Shown here: positions 52,657 through 62,124 of the stretch, in pieces | How positions within the stretch are numbered: position 1 is the stretch's first letter | Layout: each line of letters starts with the position of its first letter | DNA from: Rahnella victoriana | Lineage (GTDB): Bacteria; Pseudomonadota; Gammaproteobacteria; Enterobacterales; Enterobacteriaceae | Assembly (NCBI RefSeq): GCF_004330295.1 | Contig: NZ_SJOJ01000012.1 | Coordinates: 62,001-126,000 of the forward strand | Length of the DNA: 64,000 bases | Direction: 5' to 3' | Notes under the pieces: model-generated | The model's input: only the letters and a program-made list of their open reading frames with translations | The model's database searches: none | Told to the model about the DNA's origin: nothing | Made by a program: the position numbers and the translations under genes

Positions 52657-52684
52657 ATTCTACACAAACAAATAATGATATCAA
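52657..52684 (-). promoter_or_regulatory. Sigma-70 promoter of the hns-like gene
   Basis: On the minus strand TTGATA (52684-52679), a 16-base spacer and TAGAAT (52662-52657). Start of transcription would be near 52650, about 37 bases upstream of the ATG. The flanks are strongly AT-rich, as expected for autoregulation. Confidence 0.6.
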
Positions 52685-52849
52685 TTGCGCAAGGATAATA
52701 TTACACGCTATTACACAATTCCTGTGGCAGCGTTTTACTTGTTGCCGGGCGGCATTCGTGTTTTTTTATAAGGACTTGTTGTGTCTGAATAAATTAAATT
52801 TTAACGAACAAACGACTTCGCAGACTTCAAAATAAGCAAAAAAATATTA

Positions 52850-52877
52850 TTAACGCAAATTTGCGCGCCTTTATAAT
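52850..52877 (+). promoter_or_regulatory. Plus-strand promoter with a palindrome in its spacer
   Basis: TTAACG (52850-52855), 16 bases, TATAAT (52872-52877, perfect -10). The spacer overlaps the perfect 12-bp palindrome CGCAAATTTGCG (52854-52865), a possible operator. It points into the gene-poor stretch before the CRP palindrome at 53056 and the candidate peptide at 53093. No other gene in this direction lies within a kilobase. Confidence 0.4.
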
Positions 52878-53055
52878 AGTCTCGCTGCGTGAATAAATCA
52901 TGTTGCTATTATGTACAAAACGTACACATTCTTTATCTTCCGGTGCGGTTTTTTGATGTTCAATTACACATCCCGATAAAAATAATCCTAAAATGCCGCG
53001 CAAAAGGCATTAACGGCACAAAATTTTAGAAGCGATTTAACCGTCATGGTTTTAA

Positions 53056-53075
53056 ACTGTGATTCGAATCACAGT
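53056..53075. promoter_or_regulatory. Perfect CRP palindrome between hns-like and LysR genes
   Basis: ACTGTGATTCGAATCACAGT is a perfect 20-bp palindrome with the exact TGTGA-N6-TCACA core (53058-53073). It is centred 27 bases before the ATG of a candidate 30-residue peptide. At that distance it would repress rather than activate a plus-strand promoter, or it may serve a minus-strand start near 53005-53025. Confidence 0.6.
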
Positions 53076-53092
53076 AAATATCAGGGTAAACC

Positions 53093-53185
53093 ATGTTCAA
53101 AACCATTTTCGTCGTCTGTGCCGCCTGTGTGATGTTAAAGCTTGCGCTGGACTGGCAGATTATTTTGCAGGTTGCGGAAGGCTGA
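53093..53185 (+). CDS. Candidate 30-residue single-pass membrane peptide
   Basis: A short frame starting [19 protein letters not shown], stop at 53183-53185, with an AGGG ribosome-like site 7 bases before the ATG. Residues 4-20 are hydrophobic with a lysine near each end. It overlaps the 3' end of the minus-strand LysR gene by 26 bases. Enterobacteria make many stress-induced membrane peptides of this size, but I do not recognise this one. The adjacent CRP palindrome and upstream TATAAT promoter make it worth testing; chance is still possible. Confidence 0.35.
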   Translation: MFKTIFVVCAACVMLKLALDWQIILQVAEG

Positions 53186-54044
53186 CCGTCACTTCTGAAG
53201 CCATCCTGGTAAACTCCGACAAGTTTCGTGTTAACACTCCCCGCCGCCACATCAGCCAGGTGGTGAGATAACGGTAGTTATCCGCAAGCGGCCAGAGACT
53301 TACCGTGCCGCTTCCCGGCATACTTTCCAGCATACTGCGCGGCATCAGCGCCAGCCCGCCTCCGGCAATCACGCACGCCAGCATGCCGTGGTAGGATTCC
53401 ATTTCGTAGATTTTTCCGGGCGCGGCCCCGTCATCCGCAAACCAGCTTTCGAAATGCCGCCGGTATGAACAATTTGAGCGGAACGCATACACAATTTCGC
53501 CATTGACGTCCTGCCCGCGTGTCACCGGCGCGTGATGCCGCGGTGCAACGATAACCATCTCTTCCTGAAATACCGGCATGCCATCCAGCACCGGATGCAG
53601 CACCGGCCCGTCAACAAAGGTCGCTTCCAGTTCGCCTTCCAGCAATTTATCCAGCAGTTCGCCGGACGGGCCGGTGCTCAGCGCCAGTTCAACTTTGCTG
53701 AACTGCTGATGATAACGCGCCAGCAGCGCCGGAATGCGCACCGCCGCCGCGCTTTCCAGCGCACCCAGAGCGAATACGCCCTGCGGTTCCGTTCCCGCCA
53801 CCGAGACTCTTGCCTCTTCGACCAGATCCAGAATGCGGTTGTTGTAGTTGAGAAAGTTACGTCCGGCCGGAGAAAGGCGCAGCCGCTGGTTTTCGCGGAT
53901 AAACAGTTCCACGCCCAGCTCTGCTTCCAGCTGCTTAATCCTTGTGGTCAGGTTTGACGGCACACGATGAACACGTTGCGCGGCGGCGCTGATACTGCCG
54001 GTTTCGGCAACGGCACGGAACATCTCCAGTTGTGACAGATTCAT
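53160..54044 (-). CDS. yneJ: LysR-type regulator divergent from sad (YneJ/PtrR-like)
   Basis: 294 residues from the ATG at 54044 (a second ATG 12 bases upstream is possible). N-terminal HTH ([38 protein letters not shown]) and a LysR effector domain. In E. coli yneJ (ptrR) lies divergent from sad/yneI and controls it; the same layout is seen here. The 100-base intergenic space has a tandem repeat of ATTTTTATTC (about 54074-54093), a possible regulator site. Its 3' end overlaps the candidate peptide at 53093-53185. Confidence 0.85.
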   Translation of the reverse strand: MNLSQLEMFRAVAETGSISAAAQRVHRVPSNLTTRIKQLEAELGVELFIRENQRLRLSPAGRNFLNYNNRILDLVEEARVSVAGTEPQGVFALGALESAAAVRIPALLARYHQQFSKVELALSTGPSGELLDKLLEGELEATFVDGPVLHPVLDGMPVFQEEMVIVAPRHHAPVTRGQDVNGEIVYAFRSNCSYRRHFESWFADDGAAPGKIYEMESYHGMLACVIAGGGLALMPRSMLESMPGSGTVSLWPLADNYRYLTTWLMWRRGVLTRNLSEFTRMASEVTVSLPQPAK

Positions 54045-54144
54045 AGTCTTTCTCAAAAAGTGAACGGTTTACTTATTTTTATTCATTTTTATTCATCCCT
54101 GCAAGCCTCTATTCTTCACAGACCGGATTAATGAGGAATAAAAA

Positions 54145-55536
54145 ATGACCACTGCCAGCACACAAACACACGCCATTTCACTGAACCCGTTCAACGGCGA
54201 ACGCCTGGGTGAATACCCTTACGATACGCCGCTGGCACTTGAAGCGGCCGTTGCGCAGGGCAGCAACGCATTTAAACACTGGCGCAAAACCGATGTCGCG
54301 CAACGTGCCGCACTTCTGGTGCATCTCGCCGCTGAACTGCGTGAAGCCAGCGAAGATATTGCCCGCATGATCAGCCGTGAAATGGGTAAACCCGTGAAAC
54401 AGGCGCGTGCGGAAGTCGAAAAATCAGCCAACCTGTGCGAATGGTATGCCCAGAATGGCCCGGCCATGCTGGCACCGGAACCGACACAGGTCGATAACGG
54501 TGAAGCGCACATTCATTATCGCCCTTCCGGCATGATCCTGGCGGTGATGCCGTGGAACTTCCCGGTCTGGCAAATTTTGCGCGGTGCGGTGCCTGCGTTG
54601 CTGGCGGGAAATACATTCCTTCTCAAGCCCGCCCCGAACGTCATGGGCACCACTTATCTGGTGAAACAGGCGGCACTGAAAGCCGGTTTCCCGGCGGGTG
54701 CGTTTGGTGTGATTAACGTTGGGAATGCGGCCGTAGCAGATCTGATTGCTGATCCGCGCGTGGTCGCCGTGACGGTCACCGGCAGCGTGCGCGCCGGTGC
54801 TGCGATTGCTGAACTGGCCGGTAAAGCCGTGAAGAAATGCGTGCTGGAACTGGGCGGTTCTGATCCGTTTATCGTGCTCAATGATGCCGATATAGATGCC
54901 GCCGTGAAAGCCGCCGTTGCCGGTCGCTACCAGAACACCGGGCAGGTTTGCGCTGCGGCAAAGCGTCTGATCATTGAAGAAGGCGTGCTGGAAACCTTTA
55001 CTGAGAAATTTGTTGCCGCCACTCAGGCGCTGGTGACGGGCGATCCGCTGGATGACGCGACCTATATCGGCCCGATGGCACGTTTCGATCTGCGTGATGA
55101 GCTGGATAAGCAGATTCAGGACAGCCTGCGTGAAGGCGCAACCCTGTTACTGGGCGGCGAAAAAATGGCCGGTAATGGTAACTTCTACGCACCGACCATC
55201 CTGAGCAACGTCACGCCGGAAATGACCGCGTTCCGTCAGGAGCTGTTCGGGCCGGTGGCGGCGATCAGTGTCGCGCGTAACGCTGAACATGCCGTTGAAC
55301 TGGCGAATGACAGCGATTTTGGTCTGACTGCGACCATTTTCACTGCTGACCTTGATCTGGCAGAACAGATGACCGGCGAGCTGGAAACCGGCGGTGTCTT
55401 TATCAACGGTTACAGTGCGTCCGATCCGCGCGTGGCATTTGGGGGTGTGAAGAAAAGTGGCTATGGCCGCGAATTGTCGCACTTCGGTTTACGCGAATTC
55501 TGTAACGTGCAGACCGTGTGGAGCAACCGTCAGTAG
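54145..55536 (+). CDS. sad: NAD-dependent succinate semialdehyde dehydrogenase (Sad/YneI)
   Basis: 463 residues, matching E. coli Sad in length and context. Blocks: SLNPFNGERLGEYPYDT, VMPWNFPVWQILRGAVPALLAGN, CVLELGGSDPFIVLNDADID and NTGQVCAAAKRLIIEEG (catalytic Cys). GabD-type enzymes are longer and lack the GGSDPF block. It oxidises succinate semialdehyde to succinate in GABA and putrescine breakdown. The glutaminase gene (glsB) that follows in E. coli is absent; a strong terminator comes next. Confidence 0.9.
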   Translation: MTTASTQTHAISLNPFNGERLGEYPYDTPLALEAAVAQGSNAFKHWRKTDVAQRAALLVHLAAELREASEDIARMISREMGKPVKQARAEVEKSANLCEWYAQNGPAMLAPEPTQVDNGEAHIHYRPSGMILAVMPWNFPVWQILRGAVPALLAGNTFLLKPAPNVMGTTYLVKQAALKAGFPAGAFGVINVGNAAVADLIADPRVVAVTVTGSVRAGAAIAELAGKAVKKCVLELGGSDPFIVLNDADIDAAVKAAVAGRYQNTGQVCAAAKRLIIEEGVLETFTEKFVAATQALVTGDPLDDATYIGPMARFDLRDELDKQIQDSLREGATLLLGGEKMAGNGNFYAPTILSNVTPEMTAFRQELFGPVAAISVARNAEHAVELANDSDFGLTATIFTADLDLAEQMTGELETGGVFINGYSASDPRVAFGGVKKSGYGRELSHFGLREFCNVQTVWSNRQ

Positions 55537-55550
55537 TCAGGAACCACAAT

Positions 55551-55584
55551 GACAATCACAGGATTCCATAATCCTGTGATTGTC
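55551..55584 (+). terminator. Terminator after sad
   Basis: Perfect 15-bp stem GACAATCACAGGATT (55551-55565) with its complement (55570-55584), 4-base loop, followed by TTCTTATC. The remaining 290 bases before the sulfatase gene show no gene; TAAAAAC-type AT-rich stretches there may hold its promoter. Confidence 0.8.
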
Positions 55585-55876
55585 TTCTTATCCCGCTCAT
55601 TCCCTCATTTCCCCCTGCTGTAGCCTTGTCTTTTCATAAAAAAGATAAAAACTTTTCACTTGCCCTGTTCAGAATTGTGCTTTGCGCAAATCAAAAGGCA
55701 CAATTTAATGATTGATAATTCATCAGGTTATCATCTTTACAAAATCACACCGTGACAGACGCTTATTCCCTGCATTCCTTTTATTGCCTGTTCTTTCCGA
55801 AGGTAATGAGACATTTCAAAGCTTTACTATACTGAATTTGACTTAATCCCAGCCCTCAATGAACGGAGTGACCAAT

Positions 55877-57466
55877 ATGGTTAACAAAGTATCTTTCAGG
55901 CGGACGATGGTTGCCAGCATGCTCGCCCTGATGTCTGGCACCGCAGCAGCGGCAGATCCCACGCCCGCTGCGGGTTCACCTGAAAATGCCCCCAAGCAGG
56001 ACACGTCAAAACCTAACATCGTGGTTATTTTTGGCGATGATATCGGTTACTGGAATTTAAGTACTTATAACCAGGGAATGATGGGATATAAAACGCCCAA
56101 CATTGACAGTATTGCCAGTGAAGGTGCGAAATTTACTTCCTATTATGCTGAGCAGAGTTCCACCGCGGGGCGATCTTCCTTTATTACCGGACAAATGCCG
56201 TTCCGTACCGGGATGAGTAAAGTCGGTATGCCGGGTGCACCGCAAGGCCTGCAAAAAGAAGACCCGACCATCGCCAATATTCTCAAACAACTGGGTTACG
56301 CCACCGGTCAGTTTGGTAAAAACCATCTCGGTGACCGCGATGAGTTTCTGCCCACTGCGCACGGGTTTGATGAGTTCCTCGGTAACCTTTACCACCTGAA
56401 TGCCGAAGAAGAACCTGAAAATCCGGATTACCCGAAAGATCCGGAATTCCGTAAACAGTTCGGCCCGCGTGGCGTCATTAAAAGCTCGGCGGATGGCAAA
56501 ATCGAAGATACCGGCCCGCTTACCGTCAAACGTATGGGGACGGTGGATGAAGAAACCCTTGCCGCCAACAACGACTTTATGGAACGCCAGACCCATGCCG
56601 GTAAGCCGTTCTTCACCTGGTTTAACACCACCCGCATGCACAACAAAACACACCTGAAAGACGGCAGTATTGGTGTGACGGGGCTGGGCACTTACGCAGA
56701 CGGCATGGTCGAGCATGACAAGATGGTCGGCGAGGTGTTGCAGAAGATTAAAGATCTCGGCATCGAAGATAACACTATCGTGCTGTACACCACCGATAAC
56801 GGTCCGATGACGGCCACCTGGCCGGATGCGGGGATTACGCCGTTCCGTGGGGAGAAAAACACCGGCTGGGAAGGCGGTTTCCGCGTTCCGGCGATGATCC
56901 GATGGCCGGGCCACATCAAACCAGGCACGCTGATCAATGATATTTTCGGCAGTAACGACTGGTTCCCGACGCTGGTGGCAGCAGCCGGTGTGCCGGATAT
57001 CAAAGAGCAACTCCTTAAAGGCTATAAAACGCCTTCCATCACCTACAAAGTTCATCTCGACGGCTATAACCAGCTCGATTTCCTGCAGGGCAAAGGCGAA
57101 GATCCGCGTAAGGAATTCTTCTACTGGAGCGATGACGGCGATCTGCTGGCTATCCGTTATGGCCGCTGGAAAGCCCACTTTATGATCCAGGAACACACCG
57201 GGCTGGATGTGTGGCGCTATCCGTTCACCATACTGCGCGCACCGATGATTTTCGATCTGGAAGTCGATCCGCTGGAGAAAGGCTCTGACGGTATGGGCTA
57301 CAACACCTGGTACTACGACCGCCTGTTCCTGCTGGGTGGCGCGCAGAAATATGTGAAAGAGATGCTGGATACCTTCAAAGAGTTCCCGCCACGTCAGAAA
57401 CCCGGTTCGTTCACGGTTTCCGATGCGTCGGCGATGCTTGAAGAAGGTGCAAACGCGAACAACTAA
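55877..57466 (+). CDS. Serine-type arylsulfatase, exported
   Basis: 529 residues from the ATG at 55877, which has a CGGAG ribosome site 8 bases upstream. An ATG at 55859 lacks one and would only add six residues before the signal peptide. The Sec signal ends about TAAAADPTP. The sulfatase active-site motif is S95-T-A-G-R99 in EQSSTAGRSSFITGQ. The residue converted to formylglycine is Ser, not Cys, so it needs the radical-SAM maturase encoded next. Metal-binding marks include VVIFGDDIGYWN (Asp pair), a later LYTTDNGPM and FGKNHLGD. It hydrolyses sulfate esters, scavenging sulfur or carbon. Seven genes follow in the same transcript. Confidence 0.9.
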   Translation: MVNKVSFRRTMVASMLALMSGTAAAADPTPAAGSPENAPKQDTSKPNIVVIFGDDIGYWNLSTYNQGMMGYKTPNIDSIASEGAKFTSYYAEQSSTAGRSSFITGQMPFRTGMSKVGMPGAPQGLQKEDPTIANILKQLGYATGQFGKNHLGDRDEFLPTAHGFDEFLGNLYHLNAEEEPENPDYPKDPEFRKQFGPRGVIKSSADGKIEDTGPLTVKRMGTVDEETLAANNDFMERQTHAGKPFFTWFNTTRMHNKTHLKDGSIGVTGLGTYADGMVEHDKMVGEVLQKIKDLGIEDNTIVLYTTDNGPMTATWPDAGITPFRGEKNTGWEGGFRVPAMIRWPGHIKPGTLINDIFGSNDWFPTLVAAAGVPDIKEQLLKGYKTPSITYKVHLDGYNQLDFLQGKGEDPRKEFFYWSDDGDLLAIRYGRWKAHFMIQEHTGLDVWRYPFTILRAPMIFDLEVDPLEKGSDGMGYNTWYYDRLFLLGGAQKYVKEMLDTFKEFPPRQKPGSFTVSDASAMLEEGANANN

Positions 57467-57517
57467 CTTGTCACCCACCGGGCAGACCCCTGCCCGGTAC
57501 TTCCCTCAGGAGGCGCG

Positions 57518-58813
57518 ATGAAGTACAGCACCACATTGCCTGTTAAAGCATTACCGTCAGCAGAAAAGTATGACGGTACAGGCCCGGAATATACGCGACG
57601 CTTCCACGTAATGGCCAAGCCCAGCGGCTCAACCTGTAATCTCGATTGCTCCTACTGTTTTTACCTGAGTAAAGAAGATCTGCTGCATCAGGACCGGCAC
57701 ACCGGCATGAGTGATGAGGTGCTGGAGAATTTTATCCGCCAGTACATTGACGGTCAGGACGGCGAACAGGTGGTGTTCTCCTGGCAGGGCGGCGAGCCGA
57801 CGTTAATGGGACTGCCGTTTTTTGAGAAGGTAGTGAAATTCCAGAAACAGTATCAGAAGCCCGGTCAGCGCATCGAAAACGATTTACAGACCAACGGCGT
57901 GCTGATTAACGACAAGTGGGCCGAGTTTCTGAAAGAACACCATTTTCTGGTGGGCATCTCCATCGATGGCCCGCGGGAACTTCATGACCGCTACCGCGTC
58001 ACGCGCAGCGGCAAACCGACTTTCGACAAAGTCATGCAAGGCGTCGCGGCGCTGAAAAAATACAAGGTGCCTTTTAATGCACTGGTGACGGTCAACCGGA
58101 CCAATGCCCGCTTTCCGCTGGAAGTGTATCGCTTTATGACGCGGGAACTGGGGGCAACCTATGTGCAGTTTAACCCGTGCGTCGAACCCGTTGATTTCAA
58201 AGTTACCGCGCCCCAGTTCTGGCGTGATGACACCATCCCGGTGACCGGCTCCCGCCGCGCCAGGCCAGGCGATCTGGATTCTGTCGTCACCGACTGGTCG
58301 GTCGATCCCAACGACTGGGGCACGTTCCTGATCGCGGTGTTTGAAGAATGGGTGAACAACGATTTAGGCCGCGTTCAGGTCAATCTGTTCGAAACCGCCG
58401 TCGCCCAGACCATGGGGATGCCCGCGCAGATTTGTACCGCCTCTGAATTTTGCGGCAAAGGGCTGGCGGTAGAGAAAAACGGCGATATTTATTCCTGCGA
58501 CCACTACGTCTACCCGGAATACCAGCTGGGAAATATTGCCGATACGCAACTGGCGCACATGGCGTTTTCCGAACGTCAGAAAGCCTTCGGCATGGGGAAA
58601 AAAGACACCCTGCCCGCCTACTGCAAATCCTGCCCGTACCTGAAACTCTGCTGGGGAGAATGCCCGAAAAACCGCATCGTCCGCGCCCCGGACGGCGAAA
58701 CGGGCCTTAACTATCTCTGTCCCGGCATCAAAGCTTTCTTTAACTACGCCGAGCCGATACTGGTGGGGATCGCCACGCTGGTGAAACGTGACTTTTCAGG
58801 ATTAAAGCGATGA
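57518..58813 (+). CDS. Anaerobic sulfatase-maturating enzyme (AtsB-like radical SAM/SPASM)
   Basis: 431 residues. Radical-SAM cluster C40-x3-C44-x2-C47 (GSTCNLDCSYCFYL), AdoMet motif WQGGEPTLMG, and a C-terminal SPASM domain with two auxiliary clusters (CTASEFCGKG ... YSCDHYVYPE, YCKSCPYLKLCWGECPKNR, and YLCPGIKAFF). It oxidises the active-site Ser (or Cys) of sulfatases to formylglycine in the cytosol before export. Its partner is the sulfatase encoded 51 bases upstream. An AGGAGG ribosome site precedes the ATG. Its stop overlaps the MoxR gene start by four bases. Confidence 0.93.
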   Translation: MKYSTTLPVKALPSAEKYDGTGPEYTRRFHVMAKPSGSTCNLDCSYCFYLSKEDLLHQDRHTGMSDEVLENFIRQYIDGQDGEQVVFSWQGGEPTLMGLPFFEKVVKFQKQYQKPGQRIENDLQTNGVLINDKWAEFLKEHHFLVGISIDGPRELHDRYRVTRSGKPTFDKVMQGVAALKKYKVPFNALVTVNRTNARFPLEVYRFMTRELGATYVQFNPCVEPVDFKVTAPQFWRDDTIPVTGSRRARPGDLDSVVTDWSVDPNDWGTFLIAVFEEWVNNDLGRVQVNLFETAVAQTMGMPAQICTASEFCGKGLAVEKNGDIYSCDHYVYPEYQLGNIADTQLAHMAFSERQKAFGMGKKDTLPAYCKSCPYLKLCWGECPKNRIVRAPDGETGLNYLCPGIKAFFNYAEPILVGIATLVKRDFSGLKR

Positions 58814-59808
58814 CAAACAGAGAAAAGCTGTTGCAGCTTGAACAGCGGATGAATGAACAGGTGATCGGCCAGCAATCGCTGGTGCGCATGTTACTGATCG
58901 CCCTGCTGTGTGATGGTCATGTGTTGCTGGAAGGGCTGCCCGGACTGGCAAAAACCCGCGCCGTGCGCGAACTTGCCCGCCATGTGGAAGGCGAATTCAG
59001 CCGCATTCAGTTCACGCCGGATCTCCTGCCCTCTGACATTACCGGCAGCGAAATCTACCAGCAGCACGCCACCCGCGAAGAGGAACAGTTTCGCTTCCGC
59101 CCCGGTCCGGTGTTCGGCAACATTATTCTCGCCGATGAAATCAACCGTGCTTCGGCGCGAGTGCAGTCCGCCTTGCTGGAAGCCATGGAAGAACGCCATG
59201 TGACCGTGGCCGGAAAAACCTGGCCGTTGCCCGGTGTGTTTATGGTGCTGGCGACGCAAAACCCGGTGGATCAGGAAGGCACCTGGCCGCTGCCGGAAGC
59301 ACAGCTTGACCGTTTTCTGATGAAAGTGCTGGTGGATTATCCGTCGCGGGAAAACGAACAAAAAGTGATGCAACTGGTGCGCGCCGAACAGCAGCAAAAA
59401 TACCAGCAGACAGAGGTAGGATCCCCTGCGGAACAGGCGGAAACCCTAATGCTGACGCAACAGGATATCGCCACCTGCTGGCAGGAAATCTCTGCCATTT
59501 ATGTCGCGCCGGTGGTGGAAAACTACATTGTGAATCTGGTCGAAATGACCCGCCATCCGCAGGGCGCCAGCGATACGCTGGCCAGCTACATTACCTTTGG
59601 CGCCAGTCCGCGCGGCACGCTGGCGTTCGATCGCTGCGGGCGTGCGCTGGCATGGCTGGAAGGCCGCGACGCGGTGTTGCCGGAAGATATCCGCCAGATT
59701 GCCCCTGCCGTATTGCGTCACCGCCTGATGCTCAGCTATCAGGCCAATGCCGATAACTGTTCGCCGGATGAGGTCATCCGCATGTTGCTCGACGCGGTGG
59801 TGGCCTGA
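58810..59808 (+). CDS. MoxR-family AAA+ ATPase
   Basis: 332 residues. Walker A is GLPGLAKT (K48), Walker B is IILADEINRA (D109/E110), with sensor-like LATQNPVDQEGTWPLPEAQLDRF. The AAA_lid_2 domain covers about 245-325 (SYITFGASPRGTLAFDRCGRA). MoxR ATPases act with VWA proteins as chaperones that mature or insert metals into partner enzymes, e.g. methanol dehydrogenase (MoxR) or gas vesicle/CO dehydrogenase relatives. It starts inside the maturase stop codon, so its expression is tied to the sulfatase genes. Confidence 0.92.
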   Translation: MTNREKLLQLEQRMNEQVIGQQSLVRMLLIALLCDGHVLLEGLPGLAKTRAVRELARHVEGEFSRIQFTPDLLPSDITGSEIYQQHATREEEQFRFRPGPVFGNIILADEINRASARVQSALLEAMEERHVTVAGKTWPLPGVFMVLATQNPVDQEGTWPLPEAQLDRFLMKVLVDYPSRENEQKVMQLVRAEQQQKYQQTEVGSPAEQAETLMLTQQDIATCWQEISAIYVAPVVENYIVNLVEMTRHPQGASDTLASYITFGASPRGTLAFDRCGRALAWLEGRDAVLPEDIRQIAPAVLRHRLMLSYQANADNCSPDEVIRMLLDAVVA

Positions 59809-60713
59809 TGGAAAACCCGCTGGCGATTGACCGTGACACGCTGATGGCACTGGCCGGAGAGGCGAAACTGTTGTCGAATCCGCCGGGGCAAATCCCGCCC
59901 GGTGCGCTGGCCGGTGAACGGGTGTCGCGCCAGCAAGGGCGCGGATTAAATTTTGACAGTCTGCGGCGTTATCAGGCCGGTGATGATGTCCGGCTGATCG
60001 ACTGGCAGGCCACCGCACGCCTGCGGACGCCGTGGATACGCCTGTATAACGAAGAGCGCGAGCGCCCGGTTTTTCTGATTGTCGATCAGCGGCTCGACAT
60101 GTTCTTTGCCACGCGCGGGCAGACAAAATCGGTGGTGGCGGCAAAAATTGCCGGATTACTGGCCTGGCGCAGCTGGCACGACGGTGATCGGCTGGGGAGC
60201 GCCGTGTTCGGCGATGCCGGGTATGCCCTGCAAAAATGCCGGGCGCCCTCTGCAAATCTCAATCATGTGCTGGATGATTTACTCGACTATAACCAGGCGC
60301 TGCCGCCGCGTTATCCGGCAGAACCGGCCACGTCGTTGTCACTTTCCGCCGTCTTGCAACATGCCCGCCGGCTGATCCCGGCCGGTTCATGGGTGGCGCT
60401 GCTCAGTGATTTTCATGATCTGGATGCGGAATGCGAAGCCCTGCTGGCGGCCCTGCGCCGCCGCTGTGAAGTCAGCGCGTTTGTTATTCTCGACGATCTG
60501 CACCTTCGTCTGCCTGCCTCGGGCAATCTGGCGGCCAATTATCGCGGGCATGAAGCCGCGTTCTCCCTGTCAGGCGTGCTGCGCGATGAGATACAAAACA
60601 GCATCACCGCCCGCCTCAGCGCGCAGGAGAAAAAACTGACCCGGCTGGGGATCCGCGTCAATCAGATCGTGGTGACACAGGATTTACTCCGGCAACTGCA
60701 AAGGGGGCTCTGA
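59808..60713 (+). CDS. DUF58 protein (MoxR-system component)
   Basis: 301 residues with the DUF58 core LNFDSLRRYQAGDDVRLIDWQATARLRTPWIR and a following VWA-like Rossmann stretch (PVFLIVDQRLDMFFATRG). The MIDAS is degenerate (DQRLD in place of DxSxS). DUF58 proteins always travel with MoxR ATPases and probably link the ATPase to membrane VWA partners. Start and MoxR stop share one base (TGATG), and its stop abuts the next ATG. Confidence 0.9.
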   Translation: MENPLAIDRDTLMALAGEAKLLSNPPGQIPPGALAGERVSRQQGRGLNFDSLRRYQAGDDVRLIDWQATARLRTPWIRLYNEERERPVFLIVDQRLDMFFATRGQTKSVVAAKIAGLLAWRSWHDGDRLGSAVFGDAGYALQKCRAPSANLNHVLDDLLDYNQALPPRYPAEPATSLSLSAVLQHARRLIPAGSWVALLSDFHDLDAECEALLAALRRRCEVSAFVILDDLHLRLPASGNLAANYRGHEAAFSLSGVLRDEIQNSITARLSAQEKKLTRLGIRVNQIVVTQDLLRQLQRGL

Positions 60714-61154
60714 ATGCTGGAAAAAGGATTTAGCGTTCCGGATTTGTTTCAGCCCGCCCTGCCCGGCCGGTTCTCATGGTTTCCCCTTCCTCCCGGCTGG
60801 TTTGTTCTGGCGGGCGTGCTTATCGCGCTGCTGCTGATTTTTCTGCTGTATCGTCTGGCCCGCTGGCGGCGAAATCTCTGGCGACGTCAGGCGCTGGCCG
60901 CGTTGCGTGACGCGCACGATGCCGACGGCTGGCTCTCACTGATCAAACGTATTCTGTTAATGCATCAGCCCCGTGCGTCGGTCAGCCAGTGGCTGACACC
61001 GGAACACGTCCTGCAACAGGTCGATATTGATGCGGACCTGCGTCAGCAGCTCAGCGCGCGCTACTGCCAGCCGGAAAACACACTGGACAGTGAGCAAAAT
61101 GCCCGTCTGCAATCCCAACTGAAAACCTGGCTGGAGAAACTGCCGCATGTCTGA
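60714..61154 (+). CDS. DUF4381 single-span membrane protein
   Basis: 146 residues. One membrane helix at about 26-46 (GWFVLAGVLIALLLIFLLYR), preceded by a short periplasmic N-terminus with FSWFPLPPGWF. A cytoplasmic helical domain follows (WRRQALAALRDAHDADGW, ISV-type SQWLTPEHVLQQVDI). This is the DUF4381 pattern of MoxR/VWA operons. It is likely a membrane adaptor. It overlaps the next gene by eight bases. Confidence 0.85.
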   Translation: MLEKGFSVPDLFQPALPGRFSWFPLPPGWFVLAGVLIALLLIFLLYRLARWRRNLWRRQALAALRDAHDADGWLSLIKRILLMHQPRASVSQWLTPEHVLQQVDIDADLRQQLSARYCQPENTLDSEQNARLQSQLKTWLEKLPHV

Positions 61155-62124
61155 GTTTCTGAGCCGCCTCGATTTCGCCTGGCCGTGGGCCGGTTTACTG
61201 ATTTTCCTGCCGCTGATCAGCCGCTACTTCCTGCCTCGGGACAATGAGGTGAAAGAACGGGTGCGCGTGCCTTTCCTGCCCGAACTGATCGACGAAGTGA
61301 AACTCAACAGCCAGCCGGTGCGCAGCAGTAAACTGAGCAACATTCTGTTCTGGGTTATCTGGATGTTGCTGGTGGTGGCGCTTTCCCGACCGGAATACCT
61401 GACGCCGCCGCAGCATATTCAGAAGCCGATGCGCGACGTGGTGCTGATCCTCGATGTTTCCGGGTCGATGGCAAAAAACGATGTGGCGGGCGGCGAGACC
61501 CGTTTGCAGGCCGTGCAGGCGTCGGTGAGAAAGTTTGTCGAACAGCGTAAATCTGACCGCATCGGGCTGGTGATTTTTGCCAGCCACGCCTGGCCTTTCG
61601 CGCCCGTCAGTGAAGATAAACAGGCGTTGCAGACGCGGATCAATCAGCTGTCGCCCGGCATGATCGGACAACAGACGGCGATCGGCGACGCGCTGGGCGT
61701 CGGGGTGAAACTGCTGGATACCACCGCCAACAAAGACGCCAGCAAACTGGCGATTTTACTGACCGACGGCAATGACACCGCCTCGCAACTCGCCCCGCCG
61801 CTCGCGGCGCAACTGGCGGTGTCTCATCACGTTCAGGTGCATACCATTGCCTTTGGCGATGTCACCAGCACCGGCGATGACAAAGTCGATCTGCCGTTGT
61901 TGCAGGATATCGCCCGGATCACCGGCGGCAAATCCTGGACCGCCAGCAACTCCGGCGCGTCACTTGACAGCGTCTGGCAGGAAATCGATGCCATCACGCC
62001 GGTTCAGGTGAAATCCATCGGCTGGTCATGGCATATCCCGCTGTTCCAGTGGCCGTTACTGCTGGCGCTGGCGCTCCTGTTGCTGCTCAGTCTTGGGCGT
62101 TATTTCCGGGAGAAAACCGCATGA
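61147..62124 (+). CDS. VWA-domain membrane protein, BatA-like, intact MIDAS
   Basis: 325 residues. Two N-terminal helices (12-30 and 65-80), a periplasmic or cytosolic VWA domain (96-290) and a terminal helix (305-320). The metal-ion-dependent adhesion site is intact: D103-V-S105-G-S107 in LILDVSGSMAKN, with later GQQTAIGDAL and LLTDGND. VWA proteins of MoxR systems recognise partner proteins through this metal site. It overlaps the next gene by four bases (ATGA). Confidence 0.9.
   Translation: MSEFLSRLDFAWPWAGLLIFLPLISRYFLPRDNEVKERVRVPFLPELIDEVKLNSQPVRSSKLSNILFWVIWMLLVVALSRPEYLTPPQHIQKPMRDVVLILDVSGSMAKNDVAGGETRLQAVQASVRKFVEQRKSDRIGLVIFASHAWPFAPVSEDKQALQTRINQLSPGMIGQQTAIGDALGVGVKLLDTTANKDASKLAILLTDGNDTASQLAPPLAAQLAVSHHVQVHTIAFGDVTSTGDDKVDLPLLQDIARITGGKSWTASNSGASLDSVWQEIDAITPVQVKSIGWSWHIPLFQWPLLLALALLLLLSLGRYFREKTA

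Noticed and set aside
52733-52767. Small hairpin TGCC-GGGC-GGCA followed by a T-run in the hns upstream region
   Set aside because: The stem is only 4 bp and the T-run starts six bases later; it is likely chance in AT-rich DNA.
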